Shown: piece by piece, positions 28,601-44,421 of the stretch
Layout of the letters: each line of letters starts with the position of its first letter
Position numbering within the stretch: the stretch's first letter is position 1
NCBI GenBank assembly: GCA_003971905.1
Contig: RSEE01000039.1
Span: 372,001 to 436,000 of the forward strand
DNA length: 64,000 bases
Source: Moniliella sp. 'wahieum'
Taxonomy: Eukaryota > Basidiomycota > Moniliellomycetes > Moniliellales > Moniliellaceae
Direction of reading: 5' to 3'
Position numbers and translations under genes: made by a program
The notes under the pieces: model-generated
The model's database searches: none
What the model saw: only the letters and a program-made list of their open reading frames with translations
Told to the model about the DNA's origin: nothing

Positions 28601-29509
28601 GTTGGCCGCTTGTGCAGTGTCCTTCTCCTCCACTTTTGGTCCAGCAGGAGCGCAGCAAGAACAGATACGTTTTCCCTTGCCAGTACGGTAGGTACCACCA
28701 AAGGCGGGCAGACGCGCTCCGCCCAGTCGTCCGCAATCGTATAGGAAGGAGCGGGAAGGGTGTTTGAATGGCAAGGAGAATAGCAATCCGGTCCGAACTG
28801 AGCACTGCCGTCCCGCCGACGCGAGGGGGAAGAGTTTGTTGCGCATCCACTCCTCGGCCTCGGGAGTGGGTTGCTCCCGCGCTACCCGGTAAAGCTGAAC
28901 CAGAACGGCCGCAGCGGCATCTGACAGCCAGGATTTGGATGCAGCAGTGGCGAGAGTGATGCGGGTGGCTAGCTGGAGGGCGCGGTGCGGGGCAGGGTCG
29001 TAGGTGTGGCTCAACGCGGGGCCGAGGGCGAGGGCATGGATGGCAAAGAGCTTGGCAAAGAGGGCGTCGCGCTCCTCCTGGCCCGATGCACGCGAAGAAA
29101 CAGAGGTGTTGTGGAGAACAAGCTTGAGAACGCCGTGGGCGACAGACGGTTCTTCGCCAGGGTGTGCAGGCGCCAAGAGCGGGGCCAGCGCGGTTGCAAA
29201 CCCAAGCCGGGCCGACGCACGAGGAGAGGCGAGGCCACGCACAAGACGGGTCATGGCATAGGACACCTCGCGGGGAAGGCGGTCGAGGGCGGCCTGGGCG
29301 GCCTTGACGCTCTCGGGGCTGGGCGGTTGGAGCCAGTCGCCCTGCTGGAGGGGCTCGTCGGCTTGGGCCAGCACGGCGGGTCGATGTCGGCGTCGGCGGC
29401 CGGTGGCAAGGGGCGCGAGGGCGGTGGCCAGCGCCTCGGCAGCCCCGATGCGCTTGTCGGGCTCGTCGGACGCAAGCGTCCAGAAGAGAGCGAGCGTGCC
29501 GTCGCTCAT
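25677..29509 (-). CDS. POL5: DNA polymerase phi / Mybbp1a-type nucleolar protein
   Basis: Nucleolar HEAT-like repeat protein needed for rRNA synthesis and pre-60S export; despite its name it is not a replicative polymerase. The N-terminus after the start at 29509 (LALFWTLASDEPDKRIGAA) and the following LPREVSYAMTRLVRGLASPRASARLGFATAL are typical of the family. The centre is a long helical repeat region rich in Leu and Ala. Around 27,000-27,200 lies a very acidic Ser/Asp/Glu tract (EEEEDSDLSSSDSEAESDGE), another family trait. The C-terminus is a Lys-rich nucleolar signal (SKKSKKKSKKQKTA) ending at 25677. At least five frame changes divide the gene, for example near 28,800, 28,430, 27,300 and 26,400. 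It is divergent from casein kinase I, with 330 bp between starts. Confidence 0.88.
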
Positions 29510-29839
29510 TGGGGGCGGGGGCGGTCGTGGGAAGGGCGGAGGCGGGCTGGGCGGCCTGGATGCGGCAGGCAGGCGCACCGGGCCAAAAAAAAAAGAAAAT
29601 GGGCGGAAGCAGCCGAGGCGGAATGGGGATGTGCCGGTCACGTGTGCGGGGTGCCTGGCTGGGCTGGGCTGGGGAGCTGCCTGGCTGGCCCCGTTCGGCG
29701 GCGGCCTAGCCAGTACGAGCGCCCAACGCAACCAGACGACGCCCTAAGTTCGGCACCCGTTCGACGCCGTCCACGCCAGCCACGCCGTCCACGCAGCACT
29801 CCGCGTCCAGCCCCGCGCGCCCCTGCCAGCCCCCGCCCC

Positions 29840-31140
29840 ATGTCCAGCTCCTCCGCCAACGTCGTTGGCATCCACTACAAGGTCGGCCGCAAGATTGGCG
29901 AGGGCTCCTTTGGCGTCATTTGAAGGCGTCAACCTGCTCAACAGCCAAACCGTTGCCATCAAATTTGAGCCGCGCAAGAGCGATGCCCGCAGCTGCGCGA
30001 CGAGTACCGCTCGTACAAGATCCTGAGCGGATCCTTTGGCATCCCCCAGGTCTACTACTTTGGCCAAGAGGGCCTGCACAACGTCCTCGTCATCGACCTC
30101 CTCGGGCCCTCCCTCGAGGACCTGTTTGACATGTGGGCGCAAGTTTGGAGTCAAGACGGTATGCATGACTGCCAAGCAGATGATCACACGCATCCAGAGC
30201 GTCCACGAAAAGAACCTCATCTACCGCGACATCAAGCCCGACAACTTCCTCATTGGCCGGCCCGGTACCAAGGGGGCCAACGTGGTCCACCTCGTCGACT
30301 TTGGCATGGCCAAGCTCTACCGCGACCCCAAGACCAAGCAGCACATCCCTTACCGTGAGCGCAAGTCTCTTTCTGGTACGGCTCGGTATATGTCCATCAA
30401 CACCCACCTCGGTCGCGAGCAGTCGCGCCGGATGACCTCGAGTCGCTCGGACATGTGTTTATGTACTTTCTCCGCGGCTCCCTGCCTTGGCAGGGACTCA
30501 AGGCCGCCACCAACAGACAAAAGTAAAAAGATTGGCGATACCAAGCAGTCCACCCCGGTGGCCAAGTTGTGCGAAGGCCTTCCAGAGGAATTCGCTATTT
30601 ACCTCAACTATGTGCGCAAACTGGCTTTGATGAGGAGCCCGACTATGACTTTATCCGCGATTTGATGGACAATGTGCTCAAGTCCCGAGGCGAGCAGGAG
30701 GACGATCAGTACGATTGGAACCTACTCAATGATGGCAAGGGGTGGGAAGCCTCGGTCCAGAAGCAGCACCGCGAGCGGGAGCGCGAACGCGAACGCCGGG
30801 CCGAGGAAAGGGAGCGTCGACGTCGGCACCAGCAACAACAACAACAAGCCACCCAGTCGGACGCGGTGCATGCGGGGCAAGTTGCCGCGGCCCAAGGCGC
30901 ATCGGGCATCGGGAGAGGCGCGTCTCAACGCCGCCCAGGAGGGATGTCCACTCCAGTCTCGGGAGAAACTGGACGCTCGCGCCCTACTGCTGTGGGTTAA
31001 ACTCGGTTCCAGGGCAACCTCCTGGGTCGAACATGGCGATCCGTGAGGCCGCGACCCAAGCAGGTTCAACTCAGCTGACCGGTCTCGGTGCCAACGAGGG
31101 CGATGCATCGGCGGTGCCCTCCGCCGGGGTGGGGGGGTGA
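29840..31140 (+). CDS. Casein kinase I, YCK/Cki1-like
   Basis: Ser/Thr kinase of the CK1 family, in fungi involved in morphogenesis, endocytosis and nutrient signalling. The N-terminus [15 protein letters not shown] is the glycine loop. [11 protein letters not shown] holds the VAIK lysine. [21 protein letters not shown], the DFG triplet in [12 protein letters not shown], and the CK1 variant [14 protein letters not shown] follow. After the kinase domain comes a charged (RERERERE) then Gln-rich (QQQQQQ) tail. About seven lost bases are inferred, for example at 29,920, 29,990, 30,132, 30,430, 30,525 and 30,990. The C-terminus is uncertain: reading to 31140 gives no Cys pair for palmitoylation, which Yck proteins normally carry. 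The true end may lie in another frame. Confidence 0.9.
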
Positions 31141-31661
31141 GCTGCGGCATCGCCCGCACAACCCTCCTTCGCCTGCAAAGCCCATTGACGCCCCTACTCA
31201 CGCCTCAAGCACAAGACGAAACACCTTCCTTCATATCTTGACGTGTGGCTGTGTGTGAGGGAAACCTCCTTAGTGCCCTACTTTTCGGTCTCTTGCATCT
31301 GCTTCGCCACACCGTATCTCTTCGTTCGCTTCCTTTCGGTATGGTCCTTCACTCTCAGGCCCCTTGAGGTGGACGCACTTCGAAGCATCCGTCACCCTGT
31401 GCCCTGCCTCCCGTCCCCCTCCGCTGTTCGCTTCTTTGGTCTGCTCCCTCTCCCATAGTTTCCAATCGTGATCGTCACGGACACTCTCGCTATATGGGTT
31501 GCTATCGTAGTACTCGCATATGGTTGGCGGTCGATAACCATGCGCAACGCAAACTGGCGTGGGATGCATCTACAAAAACGCAGCTGGCAACAGTGCGCTG
31601 GATCATGGCCAACGGAACGGGTATATCCGATCGCAAAACCCATGCATTCTTGGAAAGAGCC

Positions 31662-33525
31662 TCACTCGGCCACAGCATCTTTCTTCGCCTCTTTCTTAGG
31701 ACGAGCAGCAAGAGGGGTAAATTCCAGCCCGTGTGATGAAGTCGATCGCGACCGTTCCGCTTGGGGGGGGCAAGTCCTTCTTCAGAACCGACGTTCCTCT
31801 CATTTCTCACCGAGGCAGAGGATGTCGACCGAGGACGGTTCCCGGAGCGTTTTTTATGCCCGGCCGAGCCCGTCGACTTGGGGTGAGTGAGGGGCTCAGG
31901 GTGGAGAGTGCGCTCCAGTGCCATTGACAGTGGGGGGAGAGGCTAAGATCGGGCCGTGTCCGCATGTTGAGCTGGGTAAGGGTACGGTTGCAGCAAATGC
32001 AGACCCCGACTGACCCTCAGCGGCAACTGGTAGTTCCCTCCGTCCCCCACCCGGTGGAATGTTTCCAGCACCGCCACTAGCCATGATGTGATCGTAATCG
32101 TACCCTCCCGTATAGGCATCGAGTGGGTCCGGAGTGGGCCAAGGATCGCGTGCAAAGCCAAAGTGAGGCAGTTCAGGCCCTCGGGTAGGCGCATAATACG
32201 GTACCACCACATCCTGCCTTGCCTCTACATCTAGTCTTGCTCGAGGAGGGAGGCCATAGGAAACGTACCCGTGGAAGGGGGAACGTCGGACGGTACCACT
32301 CGCTCTGACGCGCAGCAAAGTCGGCATGGGCTCGCTTCGCATCCGACGCCGTAAACCCAAACTCATCTCTCTCCTTCTTTGGGGATCGGACCAAACCCAC
32401 CTGCAGCAGCTTCGGCATGGGCCTCTCCCACTTGGCCGGCTCCACCGTGATGATAGGCATTGATGTGGTGGTAGAACGCTTTTTCTTTTTTGCGAGACCT
32501 GGTTCGTGAGCGGCTTTTGGAAGATTCGGAAGGAACAGAAGGGTAGACTCGCTCCCTTCTTCCTGCCCACAGGGGTCGTTGAGCGGAACAGTTTCATCAT
32601 TCGGTGTGTGTAACGACCGTCGGGACAATAAAGACAGTAAAGAACTCTTTCTTGTCCTTGGAAGGGGAGGTGGGGCATCAACCTCCACAGCTCTCGTGGG
32701 TGGGGGCTCAGTCTCCTCCTGATGCACTCGGGGGTGGGGGGGAGATCGCTTGCCTATTGAGCATGGCAGTAGTCTCATCGGAGGAAATCAGGACGTTAGG
32801 TGTGTTGAGAGGAGGTGAATCGCATTGCGTGTTCATTTGCGATGAGTCAAGCGTGGGCTTCTTTGAGAGACGGTGGGGGATAAAGGGGGGGAAGCCCAGC
32901 CAAGTCTTGCTCGTTCACAACATGTGCATCCTCCATACCGGACGTTTGCAGACCATCTTCCGTCTCTACCAGGATTCCTGTCGCCGTTAAAGTGGTAGAC
33001 GGACCTCTCGGGAGATGGGCGAATGCGCTTGCTCCTCTTCCCCTCCCTGCTCATGGCGATAATCGTCGTCCTCATCGTCGGATAGGAGGGCAATGGGTGG
33101 ATATAAAGAGACAAAGCCACAAGTGGCATAATGTGCAGTAGCACGCCATGTGCGTGCTGTGCTTGACAGAGACTCACCGCCCGTCTCCGTAAGCATGTCG
33201 TCGTCGGAGTCGCCAGGAAGTTGAATGGGTTTGGGGGAGAAAAGTAGGCAGATCCGGCTGGGTCTGTCGTTGGGAGCGAGGAGAGCGACTTGGCTCACGA
33301 CCCCTTTGACGGGCCGTGGACGCTCATTCCTCCGGCCACGATGAGGGGGCGTCCGGATGTAAAGGGAAATATCCTCGGTATCGGATGGAGAATCATCGTG
33401 GGCGTCTTGGTTGGGGAAAATCAATGTGGGTGGCATTTGCGCAAGGGACGACGGCCGGTGTTGATGGCGACGAACGAATGCTCTTGGCTCTGATGATGAA
33501 GATGGGATGCATCAGGGGGAGCCAT
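31662..33525 (-). CDS. Hypothetical disordered protein
   Basis: Not recognised. A chain of protein-like stretches on the minus strand runs from an ATG at 33525 (MAPPDASHLHHQSQEHSF) to a TGA at 31662 after the basic tail RPKKEAKKDAVAE. Pieces include an acidic segment (DSPSDTEDISLYIRT; DSDDDMLTETGG), a Ser/Arg segment (RKSSLLSLLSRRSLHTPNDE) and a Pro/Gly segment with GYDYDHIM. A likely intron starts at the GTGAGT near 33,175. Several frame changes are needed. Composition suggests an intrinsically disordered nuclear or regulatory protein of roughly 500-550 residues. No domain supports a function. Confidence 0.55.
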
Positions 33526-34126
33526 GGCGGCAGCCACACTGTGCCGCTCGGTAGATGGCGTTTCGAAGCATGGGCAAGAGAGATGCGGTAGTGGAGCCCT
33601 CACAGTCTGGTCTGGTGGCGGCGGCTTGCAAGCAAGAGCGCGTCGGTCAGCAAGAGGAGACGATAAAAAACAGGAAAAATGGTTGTCTCTATTACAGCCT
33701 GGAGGTTGCGTGTGGCGCAGCTCAACCCTACAGCCCATCCTTTCGTGTATTAATTAGGGCTGTCCAGCTCAGGCGCCCTGTGGGGCTGAGTACTGAGTGT
33801 GTGCAATACATAGATCTCACTCTTCTCACTGCACATCTTTGCCACATGCCCCCCCCACCCGCGTCATATTAGGATCGCGCTCAGCACTCGTGCTCACGCT
33901 CAACGGTACTCCTCACAGTACTACTCAGGGGCGTCCTCGCCCCTTGCCTCCCCGCACACTACGTCTGCCGCAGCTGCGCCTCCGCCGCGGAGTCGATCAA
34001 GATGCAAGTACGCAAAACGCAGCCCTCAACGCAGCTCTCACGGCTACTAGCTAAGAGGACCGTGACAGCTACGTTGCATATAAACAGAAGCTCACACTGT
34101 CACGCTGCAGATCACCAAAAAGGGAA

Positions 34127-34206
34127 GGTCCCACTGGGATTCGAACCCAGGTTTCAGGAAGTAGGCGATCAGAATCCTACTTGCTAACCAACTACAATAT
34201 GGAACC
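34127..34206 (-). tRNA. tRNA-Gln(CUG) with very short intron
   Basis: On the minus strand, acceptor arms GGTTCCA and TGGGACC pair with one G-U. The T arm is CTGGG-TTCGAAT-CCCAG. The anticodon loop TTCTGA carries CTG, and the stem TAGGA pairs with TCCTG only if about 8-10 nt between them are treated as an intron. Such small tRNA introns are known in fungi. The anticodon assignment is firm; the exact intron limits are not. Confidence 0.88.
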
Positions 34207-34245
34207 TGAGGCATGTGCGCGGAGGGTAAGCAAAATTCATGCTTC

Positions 34246-34290
34246 CAACGTCAGTTGTCAGATGTCAGTCGTCAGTTGTCGGAAGTTAGT
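34246..34290. repeat. Degenerate TCAGTTGTC tandem repeat
   Basis: About four imperfect copies of TCAGTTGTC / TCAGATG / TCAGTCG next to the tRNA-Gln gene. Similar short-period runs occur near 51,970-52,010 (ACTAGTC) and 52,540-52,620 (AGTACTGA). Confidence 0.6.
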
Positions 34291-35090
34291 ACACTCCGCC
34301 AGCACTCAACAGATACTCAGTCGCAGTCAGTCTCCAGGCCTTCTGGCGAGGGCCGGTTGAAACGTTTGGGACCCGAGGGCATGAGGTCCTCCTGCCTGAG
34401 GCTCAGGCCTGAGCCTGAGCTCCCTGGTCGGTACGAATTGATTCGGCTGACGGGTGCTGCTTTGCACAAGCTCGTATGAGCGCATGTGCGAAGAGAAGAC
34501 AATGGGAAGGGGGCTGGCTGCGAGCAAAGCGAAAGGACATGGAGGAGAAAAAAAGAAAGCCTTCTTCGGATGAGCCCGCGCAAGTGGCTTGGAGCGTGGG
34601 AGCCATCTGCATGCCATACATGTCACACGTCACCGGATCACCGGCATCCTTCAGGCACCAGACAGCAGACGCCCCATGGCGATGTCCAACTGAACGTTCA
34701 GATCTCCGACTGCTCCCTCTCCCCCATGCGCGCCTCCTTCGTCTGCCCACCGCCACCACCCCCCATGGCCAGCACAGCAGCCCCCCAACACGCACCTGCC
34801 GCCCGCCGCCGCCCCCACCACCGCCATGGGCAGCCGCTGCGCCCAGCCCAGGCGCCGATCCACGCCCCCCCTCGCCCAGCGCCTCCGACCGCCGCCTGGC
34901 CGCTGGTGCACATGCTCACCGTCATGGTCCAGTGGGAGGGAAGCGCGCCGCCGCCCTCGCCCACTCCGACCCCTGCTGGGCCAGGCCATCCTCCTCCTCT
35001 CGCCCGCCGCGCACGCGTGCCCGCCATCCTACCGCCCTGTCCCCGCTTCTGCCGCCGCGCCGCGCCACATTTAGCACAGCCGCAGCAGCA

Positions 35091-39345
<4,255 letters not shown>

Positions 39346-40012
39346 TGATCGTATGATGACGGTGACCTGATCCTTCAAGCAAAGATAGTAATGTTTCTCG
39401 AAGGCCAAGTGCTAACCCCCCACCCTCGGCCTCTCAATTGGATGTAACATGTAACAGAGAGTTACCAGAACCATGGGGAAAACGGATGAGGGTGGTAGAC
39501 ATCCGAGTGAGTTGGATTCGTTCCAGCGAGAGGTGGTAGTGGTCAAGCTGGGATGGGGCAGCACTGCTGCTTATCGCATCTTTCAAGGGCGTAACCGGAT
39601 TGAGATGAAGATAAAACCACGCACGAGTAGTCCAGCGCTGTACTCGCTTTGCTGGGCCGCAAAGGGCCTCAAACAGCAGAAGAGCGGATTCCTACTCTCT
39701 CGGGTCTGTGCCTCACCAATACAAGGCCAAACTGCTTCCATGAAAAAAATGTCGTGTCCCGGGATCGAACCGGGGACCTTGAGGAATCCTACAGGATTTG
39801 TTATCGAAGATGCACTTCAATCTCACGCTCTCCCATCTGAGCTAACCCGACTTAATGAATGACATGGCTGCTGCTAATGGCAAATTGGGTGGGCAGGCTA
39901 TGATATACGCATCCACACTATTTTGTCTTTGTTACCACATCCTCACATCCTATGCTCTCTGCCCAAGTGGGTCAAGACGCCAGTCTGCACGGCCCAAAGG
40001 TTGACCAGTCCA
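39346..40012. other. Intergenic with tRNA-Phe
   Basis: Spacer between the histidine kinase and GCP4, which converge. It contains tRNA-Phe at 39750-39851. No protein-coding gene is seen. Confidence 0.6.
39750..39851 (-). tRNA. tRNA-Phe(GAA) with intron
   Basis: On the minus strand: acceptor GTCGGGT against ACACGAC (one mismatch), D arm GCTCAGATGGGAGAGC, and T arm CCCGG-TTCGATC-CCGGG. The anticodon GAA lies in ATTGAAG, followed by an intron of about 30 nt before CCTCAAGG. Box A (TAGCTCAGATGGG) and box B (GGTTCGATCC) are clear. The acceptor mismatch may be another sequence error. Confidence 0.9.
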
Positions 40013-42706
40013 TCATTGCGCGTCTGACTTGGTCGTTGCCCTGACCTTGGCCGCCACGGCGGCTGCCATGGCCCGCTGGGCCTCCTCGTAATGGCGCAGA
40101 TTGGTGCCAGTGAAGAAGCCATTAAAGTCCAGCCGGGCAGCGAGTTGGGTGAAGTGTTGCCGTGCGGTCGCGCCCATTTCCGCTTCAACCTTGAGCTGTT
40201 CAGCCCGCCCGAGCCCGCCACTGGTCGGGACGGGCTCCCGCGCCCGGGCCCTTCCACCACAAACTCAAAAAAGTCCCGCAGCTGTTCGCGCACATCGACC
40301 ACCAGCGCAAGCATGGCCTCGTACCGCACCTTGAGCTCCGCCGACTCGGCAGCACTGGCCCGGTCATCCCCAACCGAGCCTTCGCTCAACAAGCCCGGAA
40401 GCACATCCCCCCCCCACCGGGCGATCAGCCCATAAAGACGCTCGCAGTTGCTCACCACCGCCATCACCAGCTTGCACAACGGAGGGAAGGAGAGCAGCAG
40501 CCCGTCCTGCACGTACGCCAGGAACGTGGTATGCAGGGTGCGCACATCTGCAAAATCTAGCCGGGAGGGGGGTTCCCGCCCACCACCCCAGCCTTGTGAG
40601 GGAGCCACACTGCGTGGGCCTAATGATAGGCCTACCTTGCGTGGGGATACGCTGGGCCCAACGTGCTGGGCGGGCGCCATTCAGGCCCGGGGGTGCTCTG
40701 GGCCCGTGTCCTTGCCCCCTCCTCCAATATGTGTGAGGCACGTCCCCCCAGCCTTGAGGGGAAGGGAAGCATCGTTGGAGGGTGCTTGCCAAGTTTGGTA
40801 GGGGAAGAAAGGTGCCGCACCGGACGTCCCGGTAGGCTACTGGCCGCACGAGATGGAGAAGCTGCGGGGCTGGAGGCATTGCTAAGTCGCTTTTCCCGTT
40901 TATCTTGTCTTTGCTCATGGGCTTGGTATAGTTGGTTGAGTAGAGTGTGGTACTGAACCTCAATCACATCCGTCTGCACTACAGTTAGCATTGAACCGGA
41001 TCCCGCGGAGGGAACGTACCTGGAAATGCCCGAGCAGAGTATCCAAGAACCAAATCAAGTCTCGCGCAAGGCACCATGCGAGACGGAGCACGTCAGAACG
41101 ATGCTTCACCTCTTTGGAATTCACGCCGCCCTCTCCAACGCCAGTAAACTTGCGCCGCACTCGTTGGTTGTTGGAGAGGGTCGTCCAACACTCCACGACG
41201 CGGCGGTGGGTGTTGCATAACGAGAACAAGTAAGAGGAAAATGTCGCATATCGAGCCACTTCGGTAGGGGACAGGAACAAGTCCAGGGGGAACTCGGCCG
41301 TGTAGCTCAATTGCCATCCAGGTACTCCCGCATGGTGAGCGAACGATTCCGCCTCCTCTCCAGGGAGAACAGGACGCCAATGCAAGCGTTCCATTGATGG
41401 GTGTTCCATATCCCCTATGGTTCGGTGTAGGGCTTGTTCCATGTCGGCTTCGTGCAGAGCGGCAGAGGATGCAGTCTGAGCATTCTGTTTTGCCTTCTTG
41501 GCGCGTTTCAGTTCTGACAGGAGAGAACAGACAAAGCTGCCATTCCGAAGGAGAAAAACTGGCCCAAATCCTCCAAGGCTGATACGACCACCTCATTGGT
41601 CAAGACGGTGCGCCAGAGCCACTCGCCCACCTCTTGTTGCAGGTCGAGCAATGTTTGGGAAAACATGAGCGGGTGACTAGGACGAGCATCGGACCGGCGC
41701 AGACGTGCCGCGTAAACTGTGGCGAGGGATTGAGGTATTGGGCCAACCTCGGCTCCGCCGCGACCCGTGGCAAAATACTTGACCCGGTGCAATGCGCGGC
41801 CGATATAGAGGATGGTGTCGGCAAGGGAGGAAGGGATGGAGCGAGGGAGCGCGTAAGGTCGTAGGACCCAATCGGTCTCTGTTTGCTCCACAAGAGCGTC
41901 CCGGCCAGAGGATGTAAGGTGTGATCCCATGGACACAGGACTGCCACTCACTGTGCCTGGCACACCCAATCGATCAGAATCACCGTCCAGCTATCCTCCA
42001 CTGCTTCACGCACCGACGCCATGAGATCTGCCACTCGGGCGATCCCCGTATCCACCGCATGGTCCAGCAGATCAATCAGCAACCCCCCCTCCATCCCTCC
42101 AGACCCGTAGGCAGAGAATCCACGTCCGCCATATCGGACAAGCCGAGGAGGGTGTGGCTCTCCCGTGGGCCTAGGAGCAAGGCTCGTACCAGTCGCCGTA
42201 GCGCCAGCACGCGGTACCAGTCGGCCAACTCGGCGCGCACCGAGAGGAGGGATACAAAAGAATGAGACGCGATAAAGTCTGGGTCGCGCTCCAGGGAGCC
42301 TGCTCGATGACCAAGACGCGCTTCTGATACGCATCGAGGGCTTTCAGGAGCGCGGCACAAAGCGGTGCGAGGTGGGCAGAGACGCGGTCATCGGGACGCG
42401 CGGCACGGGAGGCAGCGCGGCGCAGAGTTGGATGCGAGAGCGCTCCAGATGGACCTGTGCGAACCGATGGACAAGACGGACACTCCATCCGAGTTCGGCG
42501 AGACTTTGGAGCTGCGCCCGCTCCCCGGGTCGCAGCGGGACTTCGGGGAGGACACGCACCGACGCATCGAGGGCAGCAAGCAGCTCGGGCTCACTCGTCA
42601 GGGAGGCCAGGCCGTTCCCCTCAGGGCTGGGGGTGCCGTCGGGTGCGTAGGCGGCAACGAGCGACGACGGATGTCCGCTTAGGATCAGAAGCACCTCGGG
42701 CAGCAT
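40013..42706 (-). CDS. Gamma-tubulin complex component, GCP4 type
   Basis: Member of the Spc97/Spc98 (GCP) family that builds gamma-tubulin ring complexes for microtubule nucleation. The start at 42706 gives MLPEVLLILSGHPSSL, close to the GCP4 N-terminus (MIHELLLALSGYPGS in human). The GRIP2-like C-terminal half includes WQLSYTAEFPLDLFLSPTEV, YLFSLCNTHRRVVECW, an LLGHFQTDVIEVQY segment and DFADVRTLHTTFLAYVQDG. Two introns fit: 40974-41029 (56 nt, GTACGT) and 41879-41951 (73 nt, GTGAGT). At least five frame changes are present, for example near 42,360, 42,080 and 41,530. The closest named fungal relative would be S. pombe Gfh1. GCP5 or GCP6 is less likely given the N-terminus and length of roughly 850 residues. 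Confidence 0.82.
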
Positions 42707-43435
42707 CGCCAAGCACGTCCAGCCCGTAGCTAGCCAAGAGCCGCCCCAAAATGGCCCTCGCCAAGAGGCACAAAAACAGAAGCACGCGTCACGCGGCGCG
42801 AGGGGGCCGCTGACGTAAGCAGGATCCCCTCGACTGTGCTTAGCGCTTATCTTACTCCACTACGGAGAGGCTGCGGACTGCGCCCACCCCCAGCGCTCAC
42901 ACGACCAGTCCGTCTACGTTCATCGTCAGCATTCGACCCTGCAGCCGAACAGCCTGCTGCTAGGAAGGGAGGAGAGGGGATACTATGCTATCCCATATGA
43001 CTACCCGGCCGAGAGAAACGCATTGATACCTTACGCGACAAGGGTCGCGCGGGGCCAATACGGTCTCCGGCATGGCCAAGACCTCCGATGGCGGCCTGGA
43101 ACAGTGTATTAAACGATAGCAAAGCAAGTGTAGGTCCGCTCTGGCCGAAGACTGCTACAGGCCGTATCAGAGTGACGAGGATGATGCAGCCATGTTCCCG
43201 TCACGATACCATTGAACTCAGATTCATTTCCCCTTTTCCCAGCAGCAGATTGGGGATAGCCCACAGCCACAACAATGTCTTCCTCTTTCATGACCTAGCG
43301 AGGTAAGCAAAGATATCCGCCCATTTCCTGGCTCCACGAGACGTTTCATCCCCATCAATGCCAGGCAGCGTGTAAGAACTGCAGTCGCCAGCGAGATGCT
43401 CCATCGCAAAGAGATTAAAGAGATTAGCCTTTCTG
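42707..43435. other. Intergenic, GCP4 promoter region
   Basis: Spacer of 730 bp upstream of GCP4 and downstream of the small unknown gene. Short frames only, none recognisable. GC-rich near 42,780-42,840. Confidence 0.5.
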
Positions 43436-43935
43436 TTAAGGTGCGGTCTGGGTACGAGCATAGTACTCCTTCCGCAGGCCTTCTTTCCACTTATGGATCT
43501 CATCCTCAGTGGGGATATCCCCTGACGTCCCAGCTCCACGCGAGCAACGGCACGCATGCGCCTTCAAAGTCCCTCTCCTCCAGCTCGTGCCGCAACAAGG
43601 CTTGTCTGCCGAGAAGGTGAACCAAGCCATGGCCACTGAATTGCAAAGTTAGTCCTTCTCAAACCCTCCTTCCCACATTGCGCATGCTCTCTATCGTACC
43701 CAAATCGCCACGAAGAACATACCTGAGATGGTGAGATAGACTTTGACCTGCAACTATGGCGACCAAAGGGGGGTAGGCAATGCCAGCGAATGAAGAGCAG
43801 CCGAGACCGCCTAGGATTGTGCCATACAGCAGCCCCTTGAGCCCAGCGAGGACTGCACACATGACGCATGCTCCGTCTCGTCTTTGCGCCAAAACCGCCT
43901 GCGGGGCTCAAAAGGAGGCGCGCGGGATCACTCAT
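43436..43935 (-). CDS. Small unknown protein, possibly membrane-associated
   Basis: Not recognised. A likely exon from ATG 43935 (MSDPARLLLSPAGGFG) continues, after a one-base frame change near 43,865, into a Gly-rich hydrophobic segment (LKGLLYGTILGGLGCSSF, then GIAYPPLVAIVAG). An 87-nt intron (43636-43722, GTATGT donor, CAG acceptor) leads to RHELEERDFEGA. A second frame change then reaches a polar tail (GDIPTEDEIHKWKEGLRKEY) ending at 43436. The hydrophobic part suggests one or two membrane helices, perhaps mitochondrial, by size and charge pattern only. The total would be about 135 residues. Confidence 0.5.
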
Positions 43936-44421
43936 GATGGCGCGCAGTATGGACGAGCAGCTACGAAGTCCGTCATCTCGGCTGTGTCCCGCTTGCCGTG
44001 GGACGGTCACGTGCGGCGAGGTGAGCGCTCGGGTTGTGCGCTCAGCCTGAGCCACGGAGCGACCGGTGCAACTGGGTGTATGATGCACCACATGAATCAT
44101 GGCTGACTAGCTGACTATCTGATCCGCCTCCAGGGCCCCGACGTGACAGTATAGTAGCTGGCACCTTCATTCTTTCGGCCCCTGCCCATCAGCACCCACC
44201 GTCGCCGTGATCTGCGCGCTCTTGTAAAACGTGCATGCTGTAACTTGGCATGCTTCTGGCTATCTCTTCGAGGATGGCATGTGTAACCTGTGACTCTCTC
44301 TCATCATCAAATTCGTCGCGTGAGGTATGACGGCAACCGGTCGTAAGGCGTGAACGTCGGCGCGACGGGGGTACGATAAAGTCTCTTGAGTTGTTCCTTG
44401 AGCTCTGGTCGTACACGTGCA
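43936..44421. other. Intergenic or 3' continuation of the kinase
   Basis: Region between the small unknown gene and the Ime2/MAK-like kinase. An open minus-strand frame (44,189-44,479) with a Ser/Arg-rich sequence could be an extension of the kinase C-terminus in another frame. A CTGACTAGCTGACTA repeat lies near 44,103-44,117. Confidence 0.4.

Larger units (their letters stand above)
33526..35090. other. Intergenic with one tRNA gene
   Basis: Spacer between the disordered protein and the histidine kinase. It holds tRNA-Gln at 34127-34206. Around 34,250-34,290 runs a degenerate TCAGTTGTC repeat. Palindromic CCTGAGGCTCAGG-like DNA lies near 34,395-34,420. From about 34,730 to 35,090 the plus strand is extremely C-rich, probably the histidine kinase's long 5' leader. 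No further gene is supported. Confidence 0.5.
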
